64,000 nt of DNA from JAWABC01 sp043810595 (GTDB lineage: Archaea > Nanobdellota > Nanobdellia > SCGC-AAA011-G17 > VGLX01). The translations under genes and the position numbers were made by a program. Below, one piece after another: positions 1 to 7,843 of this stretch; position 1 is the stretch's first letter; each line of letters starts with the position of its first letter. The stretch covers positions 1-64,000 of the forward strand of contig JBDRNX010000031.1 of assembly GCA_043810595.1 (NCBI GenBank), read 5' to 3'. The notes below the pieces were generated by a model. The model did no database searches. It was not told the origin of the DNA and was given only the letters and a program-made list of their open reading frames with translations.

Positions 1-1575
1 TTCATTCGCACGACTGAAGAACGCCATAAGAAGGCTGTTTATGCCCTCTTTAAGAAGATTAAGGCTAAGGGCGATACCTACAAGAGCACTTATGAGGGTT
101 TGTACTGTGTTGAATGTGAGACTTATTACTTGGATAAGGACCTGGTTGATGGCTTATGTCCTTTCCACGGTAAACCTCCTGTTCCTATGAAGGAAGAGAG
201 TTATTTCTTCAAGATGAGCAAATACCAGAAAAAGCTTGTGGAACACATTAGGCACACTCCTGATTTTATTTTGCCTGCTTCTAAGAAGAAGGAGATCCTT
301 AATCGTTTGAATGAGCCTCTTAAGGATTTGAGCATTACAAGAAGTACTTTTGACTGGGGCATTCCTTATCCTGATGACAGGGGGCATGTTTTTTATGTCT
401 GGCTTGATGCTTTGACCAATTATTTGACTACTGTTGGTTATCCTGCTGAGAAGTACAAAAAATTTTGGCCTGCTGACGTGCATGTCATAGGTAATGATAT
501 TTTCTGGCATCACACGGTTATTTGGGGTTCTTTGTTGATGTCAGCTAACATTAAGCTTCCGAAAAGCGTTTTCGTTCACGGTTTTATCAAGGCTAATAAC
601 GACTTGAAGATGTCTAAGTCCCTCGGTAACGTTATCGATCCTTTTGAGCTTATCAAGCATTACCCTGCTGATTCTATCAGGTACTTCTTTGTTCGTGAGG
701 TTCCGTTCGGTTTTGACGGTAGCTTTTCCGAAGAGGCTTTAATCCAAAGGCATAACGCCGAGCTTGCTAACGATTTGGGTAACCTGCTTAACCGTACCGT
801 TGTTATGATCAACTCTTATCTTAATGGCGATATTCCAAAGAAAACTAAGGACGAGGTTTCTAAGTATCTCGATTTCAAGAAGATAGATGCTTTCATGGAG
901 AAGAGGGAACTTCATAACGCCTTGAACGAGATTTGGAGGTTCATCAACTTCGCTAACAAGTACATCAACGACAAGGAGCCTTGGAATATCAAGGATAAGA
1001 AGGAATTAGACGTTGTTCTTTACAACCTTGCCGAGTCCCTTCGCTTTATTGCTATTCTTCTGAAACCTTTCATGCCCCAGGCTTCTAAGGAGATTGCTTC
1101 TCAGCTTGGGATTAAGGATTTTGATAAGCAAAATTTCAGTCATTTGAAGTTTGGTCTGTTGAAAGGTAAGGTTTCGAAGCCGAGGATTTTGTTCAAAAAA
1201 ATTGAGCTTAAGGTTGATAAGCCAGAAACTGGAGGTCTTAAGATGGAAAATTTTGTTGAGTTTAACGATTGGAAGAAGCTTGACATTCGTGTTGGAACGA
1301 TTAAGAAGGCTGAGCCGCACCCGAACGCTGATAAGCTTGTTGTTTTGCAGGTTGACATAGGGGAGGCTAAGGAGAGGCAGCTTGTTGCTGGCTTGAAGCA
1401 GTATTACAAGCCAGAAGAGTTGGTCGGTAAGCGTGTTGTCATTTTTGCCAACTTAAAGCCTGCTAACCTTCGTGGTGTTGACAGCAACGGCATGATTCTT
1501 GCTGCTGTTAATAACAAGGACGTTGTTTTGTTGACAACTGATAAGCCCATTAATAACTGTGCCAGGATAGAATAA
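1..1575 (+). CDS. metG: Methionyl-tRNA synthetase (5' end cut by window)
   Basis: Class I aminoacyl-tRNA synthetase that charges tRNA with methionine in the cytosol. The frame is open from base 1, so the N-terminal HIGH half is outside the window. Visible are a zinc knuckle (CVEC then CPFH), the KMSKS loop (DLKMSKSLGN), the helical anticodon-binding domain and, at the C-terminus, a fused tRNA-binding OB fold of the EMAPII/Trbp111 type beginning near FNDWKKLDIRVGTI. Many archaea encode that OB domain as a separate protein; here it is fused. An ATG at 100 is internal, not the start. The identification is firm. Confidence 0.97.
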   Translation, partial: FIRTTEERHKKAVYALFKKIKAKGDTYKSTYEGLYCVECETYYLDKDLVDGLCPFHGKPPVPMKEESYFFKMSKYQKKLVEHIRHTPDFILPASKKKEILNRLNEPLKDLSITRSTFDWGIPYPDDRGHVFYVWLDALTNYLTTVGYPAEKYKKFWPADVHVIGNDIFWHHTVIWGSLLMSANIKLPKSVFVHGFIKANNDLKMSKSLGNVIDPFELIKHYPADSIRYFFVREVPFGFDGSFSEEALIQRHNAELANDLGNLLNRTVVMINSYLNGDIPKKTKDEVSKYLDFKKIDAFMEKRELHNALNEIWRFINFANKYINDKEPWNIKDKKELDVVLYNLAESLRFIAILLKPFMPQASKEIASQLGIKDFDKQNFSHLKFGLLKGKVSKPRILFKKIELKVDKPETGGLKMENFVEFNDWKKLDIRVGTIKKAEPHPNADKLVVLQVDIGEAKERQLVAGLKQYYKPEELVGKRVVIFANLKPANLRGVDSNGMILAAVNNKDVVLLTTDKPINNCARIE

Positions 1576-1601
1576 TTTTTTATATTTTCTTTTTCATTAA
1601 T

Positions 1602-1611
1602 ATTTATATAA
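1602..1611 (+). promoter_or_regulatory. TATA-like box for the acyltransferase gene
   Basis: The sequence ATTTATATAA is centred about 26 bases before the ATG at 1633. The same spacing is seen before aIF1A, top6B, lonB, argS and others in this window, so transcription should begin at or next to that ATG. This argues against the in-frame GTG at 1621. Confidence 0.6.
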
Positions 1612-1632
1612 TCCCTTTCTGTGTTCTCTTTT

Positions 1633-2853
1633 ATGAAAAACTACACAAGGGAGAATGTTTCTGAGCTTTTTCCCTATGTTCAGCACAGTTTGAGGACTAT
1701 CTGCAGGCCTATTCTGGAAGTTTTTAACTTCCATTCTAGGAGGTTGTTTAGCCCATTTGTTGTTGATGGTTTGGAGGAGCTTAAGGAGTTAAAGAGGGAT
1801 AAGCCTGATTCCCACTTTATTTATATTTCTCGTCATCTTTCTCACATGGATTACATCGAGACCCAGCTTAACCTTGGTTATGCTCGCATTCCCGCACGCA
1901 TTCAGGCTGGCGATAATCTTTTTATCGGTCCTTTTGATCCTTTTTGGCGTAAGCTCGGTGCTTTCATGGCCATTCGTGAAGGCCGCGGCTTTTATTCTAA
2001 AAATTGGATGAAAGATATGGCTTATTCCATGATGCCCAAAAAAGTGGGCCCTTATAAGAAGGAGTATGAACTCTATGTCGACAAGAAGGTGGCTAAGCTT
2101 CTTTACGAGTCTTATCTCGAGCACATTCTTTCCGCTGAAGAGTATGTTAAGGATCTTCTTGTCTACCCCGAGTACAAGAAGCAGCCTGACGGTTCAACCA
2201 AATACGGCAGGAGTTATTCTGGTGGGATTCTTGACTTTTCTTCTTACCTCTTCCTTAATTTTCGCAGAATCATTTCTAAGACTGATAAGGAGTTTTTCTT
2301 TGTTGCTGTCAATCCTTCTTATGAGCGGGTTGTTGAGGATTCTTTTATGATTAAAGTTCCTGATTTGAAGAAAAAGTTTTCTCGCGACCTCGTTTACTTG
2401 CAGGAGTATGCTTACATGATTTCCAGGCCTCTTTTTCCTCTTTATAGGCCAGGTGCTTTTGTTTTGAAGTTCGGCAAGCCTTATCCAACAGATGTTTCCA
2501 GTAAAGTTAAGGCTGATGTAGTTGCTGAAAGATTAAAAAAAGAGGTGGGTTTGTTGCAGACTCCTTTTTCACCACAGGTTTTATTTCATTCTATGCGTGG
2601 TGAGAAAAAAGTTGAATTAAAAAACTTAGAAGATAGGGTTTTTTCTGATTTGGAAAAGCTTGACTCTGTTGTTGACACTTCCCATTTGAAAGAAGAGGGT
2701 AAGTTCAGGTCTTTTGATTCGTTGCTTGATTCAACGTTGAGGCTTTTTGATGCTCCCACCCGTCGTTATGTTAAAGTTAAGTCTGGTTCTTTGGAAGTTG
2801 TTGATGAGCGTATCGTTAGTCAGTATGCTAATCATATTGCTCATCTTTTTTAG
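1633..2853 (+). CDS. PlsB/PlsC-type glycerolipid acyltransferase
   Basis: A 406-residue protein of the glycerol-3-phosphate / lysophosphatidate acyltransferase superfamily. The catalytic HX4D motif is clear (HLSHMD, H68 and D73), followed by the expected blocks: a basic region with GAFMAIREGRG and a substrate loop with YPEYKKQPDGS then YGRSYSGG, resembling the PlsB block FVEGGRSRTG. The C-terminal 150 residues are not recognised. Known family members move fatty-acyl groups to glycerol phosphates, which is unexpected in an archaeon with ether lipids. The substrate could be a scavenged bacterial-type lipid or another acceptor. The ATG at 1633 is preferred over GTG at 1621 because of TATA-box spacing. 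Confidence 0.8.
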   Translation: MKNYTRENVSELFPYVQHSLRTICRPILEVFNFHSRRLFSPFVVDGLEELKELKRDKPDSHFIYISRHLSHMDYIETQLNLGYARIPARIQAGDNLFIGPFDPFWRKLGAFMAIREGRGFYSKNWMKDMAYSMMPKKVGPYKKEYELYVDKKVAKLLYESYLEHILSAEEYVKDLLVYPEYKKQPDGSTKYGRSYSGGILDFSSYLFLNFRRIISKTDKEFFFVAVNPSYERVVEDSFMIKVPDLKKKFSRDLVYLQEYAYMISRPLFPLYRPGAFVLKFGKPYPTDVSSKVKADVVAERLKKEVGLLQTPFSPQVLFHSMRGEKKVELKNLEDRVFSDLEKLDSVVDTSHLKEEGKFRSFDSLLDSTLRLFDAPTRRYVKVKSGSLEVVDERIVSQYANHIAHLF

Positions 2854-2860
2854 AATGAAG

Positions 2861-3010
2861 TGGGCCCGTCGTGATTTGAACACGAGACCTCTCGATCTAT
2901 GAGCTTAAATGTAGGTAGAGAATCTTGTTCTCTGTGTCACCCCCATTGAGAGAGACTCTACATTACCGCTTATCAGTCGAGTGCTCTAAGCCAGGCTGAG
3001 CTACGGGCCC
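2861..3010 (-). tRNA. tRNA-Ile (GAT anticodon) with a 74-base intron
   Basis: Read on the minus strand, the acceptor stem GGGCCCG/CGGGCCC, a D-arm GCTC/GAGC, an anticodon stem CTCGA/TCGAG and a T-arm TCGTG-TTCAAAT-CACGA fold properly, with discriminator A at 2861. The anticodon loop is CTGATA plus A, giving anticodon GAT. An intron lies at the canonical position 37/38 (2897-2970 on the plus numbering). Around the junctions a bulge-helix-bulge can be drawn with bulges TAA and AGA, and cutting both bulges gives exactly a 76-base mature tRNA. No CCA is encoded. Confidence 0.92.
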
Positions 3011-3046
3011 GTTATTTAAGAAAGCATTAAGAATTGTTTATAAAGC

Positions 3047-3481
3047 TTATGGGCTTGCCTTTCTGAAGTATTCCTGTGCTACCTTATGGAATGGCTCTTT
3101 TCTCCTCATCATATTTGCAACTTCAGGTCTTGTTTTGTTCAGGTAGTTGAGTGATTGTTTTTCTATTAATCCTAATACCCATACAAGTATTTGTAGTGCT
3201 CCCATCCCGGCATACATCCCTGCAGTCCCAATTGTGTACTTGGTTTCTTTCCATACTCTGTCTATTTTTGTTCTAGGTTTTATCTTGCCCATGGCTTCGT
3301 AATTCATCTTTATTATTTCTCTTGGCTCGTAGTTTATTCTTCGTCTGTTTTGGCTGCTTAGCTTGTACTTTATCGGTATTACTTTTCTCTGTCTTACTGT
3401 TTCTTGTGCCATCTCTTGTGCTATGCTCCCTCTTATCCTTCCACTGTCCTGCATCCTTATCAGTTCTTCTTCCAGTGTCAT
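3047..3481 (-). CDS. Small single-pass membrane protein sharing the tail of the JAB protease
   Basis: Last gene of the five-gene ubiquitin-like operon; 144 residues. The start ATG at 3481 overlaps the previous gene's TGA as ATGA; a longer in-frame version from 3640 would overlap that gene by 160 bases and is rejected. It has a basic soluble N-terminal half, one membrane helix at about 83-105 and a C-terminal tail (IEKQSLNYLNKTRPEVANMM) that matches the tail of the upstream protease (IEKASISYLKKARPEIAQMM). I do not recognise a known family. The shared helix plus tail suggests that both proteins dock to the same membrane partner or to each other. Confidence 0.85.
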   Translation of the reverse strand: MTLEEELIRMQDSGRIRGSIAQEMAQETVRQRKVIPIKYKLSSQNRRRINYEPREIIKMNYEAMGKIKPRTKIDRVWKETKYTIGTAGMYAGMGALQILVWVLGLIEKQSLNYLNKTRPEVANMMRRKEPFHKVAQEYFRKASP

Positions 3482-4725
3482 CTTTTTTTGTGATATACTT
3501 TTAGCATCTCTGAGAATTTGTCTCCTCTTTCCATCATTTGTGCTATTTCCGGTCTTGCTTTCTTCAGGTAGCTTATCGACGCCTTTTCTATTCCTGCTAA
3601 TGCCAGATATGTTATTCCCAGTACCCCTATGCCCGCGCATAGCGCTGTCATTTGTAGGGTTGGTTTCATTCTTCTGTACAGGCTTTTATGTTTTCTTGGC
3701 CTTGTTGCCCTGTAGTTTGATATTATTTTCTTTGCCCTGTCTTTTATTCCAAGTTCTTCGCTTATTTTGCTGTCTCCTGACATTATTTTTGCTATGCTTA
3801 CTATTATGTTGTCTACTTCGTCTACTGGCTTGTAGTTTTGGTAGAATTCCCTGAGTCTGTTGTGTGTTTTTTCTTCCTTTTTCGCGTATCTGTTTAGTAT
3901 GTTTTGGTAGTGAGGGTTTTCTTTTAACGGTTTCCCCTCATGTGCTACCCTTTCCCCCACTTCTTTAACTAGTGTTTCCTCGTCTTTTACTATTCCGTTT
4001 TCCTCTTCTATTATTTCCAGTTCCAGGTTTTCAAGTTTTCTTGGTGTTGAGGGGTTCTCGCCAATCAAGCATTCGGAGTAGTAGCTTGATCCTCTTTCTA
4101 TTAAGTTATCAAGGTATGATTTTTTGTTTATTACTATGCTGTACACGAATCCCTCTTCTTTTAGTTGTTCTTCTTCTATTTCTTTTATTTTGCCTTCGAT
4201 GTTTATTTTCAGGATTCTTCCTTTTTCTGTTCTTATGCTTAGTACATTATCCTCGTATTGTATGATGTTATTATCTGACCTTATCTTTATTTTTTCATTT
4301 TCTCTTTTTATTTCCGGTTCTGTTTTTGTTTTTCCCACCGTTATTTTGTTGTTTTTGCTTTTGGTTATGTATATCTTTCTTAGGTGTCTGTCATCATCTT
4401 CAGAGTGGCACGCTATAATGCTGCCGTGGCTATGCCATATCCCGCTTATTTTCTTGTTTTTCTTTTTCAGTTCTGCGAAGCTTTCCGCATCTTGTTCTTC
4501 ATCGAAGTTTCCTTCTGCTTCTGCTACCGTTTGTCCTTTTGATAGGTAAACGTCTCTTGCTATGTCATCGTAAGTGTCAGATTCGTTTAGTAAAAATCCA
4601 GCACATTCAACGTCTCTGCCAGCTATTTCAGAGACGAGTCTTGCGTAGAGGTTCATTTTCTGGAATGCCTCTCTTGTTATTTTTGTTTTCTTGATGGGTT
4701 CTTCTATTTTTTCTTCTATGCTCAT
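3478..4725 (-). CDS. Membrane-anchored JAB/JAMM (MPN+) metalloprotease, putative deubiquitinase-like
   Basis: A 415-residue protein with an N-terminal JAMM zinc protease domain: E40 in VECAGFLL, then HSHGSIIACHSEDD giving H98, H100, S108 and D111, an exact EX...HXHX7SXXD motif. In prokaryotic ubiquitin-like operons such enzymes trim the modifier precursor or remove it from targets. Residues 120-350 are a charged unrecognised region. A single membrane helix lies at about 357-379 and is followed by a 36-residue tail that is repeated in the next gene's product. ATG at 4725 is chosen over 4740 because it overlaps the E1 gene's TGA as ATGA and has an AAGGTG ribosome site just upstream. Confidence 0.9.
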   Translation of the reverse strand: MSIEEKIEEPIKKTKITREAFQKMNLYARLVSEIAGRDVECAGFLLNESDTYDDIARDVYLSKGQTVAEAEGNFDEEQDAESFAELKKKNKKISGIWHSHGSIIACHSEDDDRHLRKIYITKSKNNKITVGKTKTEPEIKRENEKIKIRSDNNIIQYEDNVLSIRTEKGRILKINIEGKIKEIEEEQLKEEGFVYSIVINKKSYLDNLIERGSSYYSECLIGENPSTPRKLENLELEIIEEENGIVKDEETLVKEVGERVAHEGKPLKENPHYQNILNRYAKKEEKTHNRLREFYQNYKPVDEVDNIIVSIAKIMSGDSKISEELGIKDRAKKIISNYRATRPRKHKSLYRRMKPTLQMTALCAGIGVLGITYLALAGIEKASISYLKKARPEIAQMMERGDKFSEMLKVYHKKR

Positions 4726-5954
4726 CTTTTCACCTTGCACGTGCAGTATTGTCCTAATATAATAATCTTTCTTTCGTCAGAATTTTTTGTGTTGTATCTT
4801 ATTTCCTTCCCTTGTAGTTTGGTGTACCGTTGCGGCATTGCTATTGCTTTGGCTTCGCTTGCCATCAACGCTCCTGCGAATGCGTTTTGCATAACTACGT
4901 TTGATTCTAGGCTGTTGCAGCCAGCTCTTTTCTCGTTTTTTGTTTCAACATTCCTTCCGTACTTGCATTCTAGGCAGTTTGAGAACTCTGTTTTTGTTGT
5001 GAACGTCGTAACGGCTCCGTTTATCAGTGGTGTGTTGTTTCTTTTTGCGTACCTGCTCAGTCTTATTCTCCACTCCCAGTTGTCTACGCAGCTGAATATT
5101 ATGTCGTATCTTTTCCTTATTTGTGATTCGTGTTTGAGGTAGTGTGGCAGCGCATTTATCCTTGTTCTTGTTCCTACTAACCTTTCTGCTAGTGTTTCTG
5201 CTTTGTTTTTTCCTATTCTTTCGTAGTATAGTATTTGTCTGTTCAGGTTGTGGTTTTCTATCTTGTCTCCGTCCATTATGTCCATTTCCCCTATTCCCAT
5301 CCTTGCCAGGTTTATTGCTAGGTGTGTTCCTATCCCTCCTGCGCCGACAACGAGTGCCATTCCTCCAAGTCCTGTTTCATAATCCCTTGTTTGTTCTGTT
5401 CCTTGGTTGAATCTGTTTGGCTTGTGCATGCTGAAGTCTATTCTTTTTCTTAGTTTCTGGTCGTCTTGCATCGGCATTATTATTTTTCTTGTTTCGTCTA
5501 GCGCTATTGCTGCTATTATTCCGCTTGTGAAGCTTCCCTGTTGTTTCTTGTCGTAGAATGAGAAATCTTCTTGGGTGCCATTCTCCATGTTTATGCTTGC
5601 GTTATTTTCATCTGAAGCTATGTTTATCAGCCTGATTTTGTTCCTCTTTGCGTAGTTTTTGCAGTATTCTTTTGTGTTCTTGTTGTTGGTTGCTTCTATA
5701 AGCACTTCCGGCCTGCCTAGTGACATCTCATCTGCAGTTGTCCTAGTGCTTATCCTCATTCCCGGGTTTATTTTCAGCAGTTTCTGTTCTAGTTGTCCCG
5801 CTCCTTTCCCGTCTATTATTTTTAGGTTCTTTATCCCGAATCCCGCCATGTACATTCCCAGGTATTCTCCCAGCAACCCTGCCCCTACCATAGTTATTTT
5901 TGCACTACCTATGCTTTGCATGTCAAATATTTTTTGTCTGGAGTAGTCTATCAT
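4722..5954 (-). CDS. E1-like adenylating enzyme (ThiF/MoeB/UBA family), two Rossmann domains
   Basis: 410 residues. The C-terminal half is a full ThiF-type adenylation domain: GAGGIG at 204-209, DGDKIENHNLNRQ at 228-240, a lysine in IGKNKAE, CLEC at 327-330, AGC at 344-346, and a final CTC (404-406) that could complete a zinc site. The N-terminal half is a second, degenerate Rossmann unit (GAGLLG at 24-29, then IIDGKG), as in two-domain E1 proteins. The family activates a C-terminal carboxylate of a ubiquitin-like protein with ATP. The start at 5954 gives an ATGA overlap with the E2-like gene; the longer frame from 6029 is rejected. The neighbouring JAB and E2-like genes support a conjugation role over cofactor synthesis. 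Confidence 0.9.
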   Translation of the reverse strand: MIDYSRQKIFDMQSIGSAKITMVGAGLLGEYLGMYMAGFGIKNLKIIDGKGAGQLEQKLLKINPGMRISTRTTADEMSLGRPEVLIEATNNKNTKEYCKNYAKRNKIRLINIASDENNASINMENGTQEDFSFYDKKQQGSFTSGIIAAIALDETRKIIMPMQDDQKLRKRIDFSMHKPNRFNQGTEQTRDYETGLGGMALVVGAGGIGTHLAINLARMGIGEMDIMDGDKIENHNLNRQILYYERIGKNKAETLAERLVGTRTRINALPHYLKHESQIRKRYDIIFSCVDNWEWRIRLSRYAKRNNTPLINGAVTTFTTKTEFSNCLECKYGRNVETKNEKRAGCNSLESNVVMQNAFAGALMASEAKAIAMPQRYTKLQGKEIRYNTKNSDERKIIILGQYCTCKVKR

Positions 5955-6877
5955 GTGTTTGTTATCCTCCACCCCTTTGTGTTTTGCAGTTCCAGTTCTT
6001 TGTATTTCTCTTCTGTAAGTTCGTTCCACGATCCTTGTTGTGAGAAGTAGCCTCTTTCGAGCATTCTTCTGGCTTCTTCTAGTGCCACCCTAATTTGTTT
6101 TCCCTTGTCCCCGTACTTCCTTCTTATGTTGTCGAATGAGAAGGTCCCTGTGCATATTTTCTGGTATGCCTCATTTCCCTTCAACGCCGGGTGCATATAC
6201 TCATTCATGACTACCGCATCATGCCATACTACTTCTCCATCTGCGTTTTCTACTTCCACCCCTATTTTTGCTCTCCCGAATCCGTAGTGTTTGCCGTTTT
6301 TTCTTTCGTAAAGTGCATACGGCTCGTTTATCTTGTGTATGTAGAATTTCCCTTCTGCTTTCTCTATTCCGAGCTTCTCGTTCCTGTCATAGTATTTTTG
6401 TTGTTGTGCTATTGTTACAACCCTATTTTCATATTCTTGTGGTTTTGTTGTGTTTTGTTCCATCTCCCCTAGGGTCATTATTTTTCTGTCTATGTTGTAG
6501 CTTTTTCCTTGGATCAGTATTTCGTGGTTGGGTTGTTTTCCGTTTTTTATTTCAAAGAGCGAGTTGCAGCATACGAAATAATCCCTTGCCCATTCTTCTA
6601 GGTTTTTTTCTTTTCTTTCTTGTTTGTTCCTTATTACATGGTTTATGAAGAAGTTTACTATTTCGGGGTCTTGTGTCTTTGTGCTGTGTTCGCATCTTTC
6701 TTTGTAGTCTTCTTGCAAATCCTTCAGCTCTTTGCCTTTTTCTATTCCAAATGTTTTGGTGTACCACCTGAAGTAGTTCTGGTTTGTTTTTCTTCCTACC
6801 ACAGGCCATATGGCTCCGTGCATTATTACTGCTGTCCTGTCCATAAGTTCTTGGTAGATGAAGCTTCTAGGTATCAT
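5951..6877 (-). CDS. Putative E2-like conjugating protein
   Basis: 308 residues, no signal peptide or membrane helix. The C-terminal third has an E2-like signature: H229-P230 followed by C242 in YMHPALKG...KICTGTF, which resembles HPN...ICL of eukaryotic E2 enzymes and the HP...C core of bacterial E2 families, preceded by predicted beta-strands (GRAKIGVEVEN, EVVWHDAVVM). The first 200 residues are unrecognised. Its place between the candidate modifier and the E1, with ATGA overlaps on both sides, fits an E2 role. The assignment rests on the short motif and on context; a structure comparison is needed. Confidence 0.6.
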   Translation of the reverse strand: MIPRSFIYQELMDRTAVIMHGAIWPVVGRKTNQNYFRWYTKTFGIEKGKELKDLQEDYKERCEHSTKTQDPEIVNFFINHVIRNKQERKEKNLEEWARDYFVCCNSLFEIKNGKQPNHEILIQGKSYNIDRKIMTLGEMEQNTTKPQEYENRVVTIAQQQKYYDRNEKLGIEKAEGKFYIHKINEPYALYERKNGKHYGFGRAKIGVEVENADGEVVWHDAVVMNEYMHPALKGNEAYQKICTGTFSFDNIRRKYGDKGKQIRVALEEARRMLERGYFSQQGSWNELTEEKYKELELQNTKGWRITNT

Positions 6878-7302
6878 CTTCCTACTTTTGTGTTCAGTTC
6901 AACAACCATGTCCAGGTAGTCGTAAGAGTCGCCGTTTTCCAGCGTTCTCTTGTCTACGTATGGCATTACCTTGTCATCCAGTTTCATTACCTCTCCGTTT
7001 GTTTCTATGTTTTTCTTGTATCCTCCGTTCTCATCACATATTCTTATCTGGAACGGTGTGCTTATGCTGTGTTGGTCTAACAATGATTTTATTTCCATTG
7101 CTAGTGTCCTGTCTTCGTCAAGGTCTGCCTGTTCGTTTTTGCCTAGGCAGTATTTTATTGATTTGTCAAACGTGCCTCCCCTGTACGGTTCTGATTCCTT
7201 TCCTATCAGGCTTGCATAAAGTCCTGTTCTTTCCCTTTCGTCCGGTCCTGCTATTGCCAGGCTTTCCAGCGTGTTTAGTCTGAGTACTAGTTCTTCTTTC
7301 AT
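6874..7302 (-). CDS. Candidate ubiquitin-like modifier or adaptor, first gene of the operon
   Basis: 142 residues, preceded by a strong AGGAGGTC ribosome site and overlapping the E2-like gene by ATGA. The last 60 residues could form a beta-grasp fold: strand pair PFQIRICDENGGYKKNIE, then KRTLENGDSYDYL and a final strand DMVVEL followed by the tail NTKVGR, which has a glycine next to last. This arrangement recalls the end of ubiquitin, but there is no Gly-Gly terminus. The first 80 residues contain helices and a GKNEQADLDEDR segment that I do not recognise. In bacterial Bil/Bub-type operons the first gene encodes the modifier; that is the main reason for this call. Confidence 0.45.
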   Translation of the reverse strand: MKEELVLRLNTLESLAIAGPDERERTGLYASLIGKESEPYRGGTFDKSIKYCLGKNEQADLDEDRTLAMEIKSLLDQHSISTPFQIRICDENGGYKKNIETNGEVMKLDDKVMPYVDKRTLENGDSYDYLDMVVELNTKVGR

Positions 7303-7467
7303 TTTGACCTCCTGTGATGCTTATTTTTAGTCGTTCATTTTTAATATTGGTTTTTCAGAATAAAGCGTAATTTTTCCAGTCTTGGTGCAGGTTTTTCGTT
7401 TGGTTTAGAAATCATTTATTTCTTCTCTTTATTGTTACAATTCTTGCAGATGTATTGTATGGAAAAA

Positions 7468-7476
7468 CTTTATAAA
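7468..7476 (+). promoter_or_regulatory. TATA-like box for aIF1A
   Basis: CTTTATAAA is centred 27 bases before the ATG at 7500 and there is no ribosome site between, so the aIF1A transcript should be leaderless. The 197-base gap 7303-7499 otherwise holds only the divergent start region of the ubiquitin-like operon. Confidence 0.65.
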
Positions 7477-7499
7477 CCGCTTAGTTCTGTGCTTTTGTT

Positions 7500-7841
7500 A
7501 TGTCAAGAAAGAAGGAAGAACAGAGAAGGCAGGAACAACTTGCTCAGGAGCTTATGAGAGTTAGGACTCCAAAGGGTCGTGAGGTTCTTGGTTTGCTTGA
7601 GCAGAGGCTTGGTTCTTCCCGTTCTAAGGTTCGTTGTCTTGATGGCAAGTCAAGGAATTGTCGTATTCCTGGCAGGCTTAAGCGTAAGCTCTGGGTTAGG
7701 GAAGGCGACATAGTTCTTGTTGAGCCTTGGGAGTATGATAACACTAAAGGTGATATACTACATAAGTATAAGGCCAGTCAGGTTGACTGGCTTAAGAGGA
7801 AAGGCTATTTAAAAGGCCTTGAAGATGTTGAAGAGTTCTGA
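7500..7841 (+). CDS. eif1a: Translation initiation factor aIF1A
   Basis: 113 residues, the usual size. The OB fold is recognisable by RTPKGREVLGLLEQRLGSSR, DGKSRNCRIPGRLKRKLWVR and GDIVLVEPWEYDN, followed by the acidic C-terminal end. It binds the small ribosomal subunit A site during start-codon selection. It is followed after two bases by the KH-domain gene, a pairing common in archaea. Leaderless by TATA spacing. Firm. Confidence 0.97.
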   Translation: MSRKKEEQRRQEQLAQELMRVRTPKGREVLGLLEQRLGSSRSKVRCLDGKSRNCRIPGRLKRKLWVREGDIVLVEPWEYDNTKGDILHKYKASQVDWLKRKGYLKGLEDVEEF

Positions 7842-7843
7842 AA

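Noticed and set aside
1621..1632. GTG start of the acyltransferase
   Set aside because: TATA-box spacing favours ATG 1633; cannot be fully excluded.
3482..3640. N-terminal extension of the 144-residue membrane protein to 197 residues
   Set aside because: Would overlap the JAB gene in another frame; the residues are shadow-like, and ATG 3481 fits ATGA.
3363..3854. Leu/Phe-rich frames opposite the ubiquitin-like operon
   Set aside because: They arise from the T-rich plus strand opposite minus-strand genes, as do many similar frames in the window.
5955..6029. N-terminal extension of the E1-like gene to 435 residues
   Set aside because: It overlaps the E2-like gene by 79 bases; the ATG at 5954 gives the ATGA junction seen throughout the operon.
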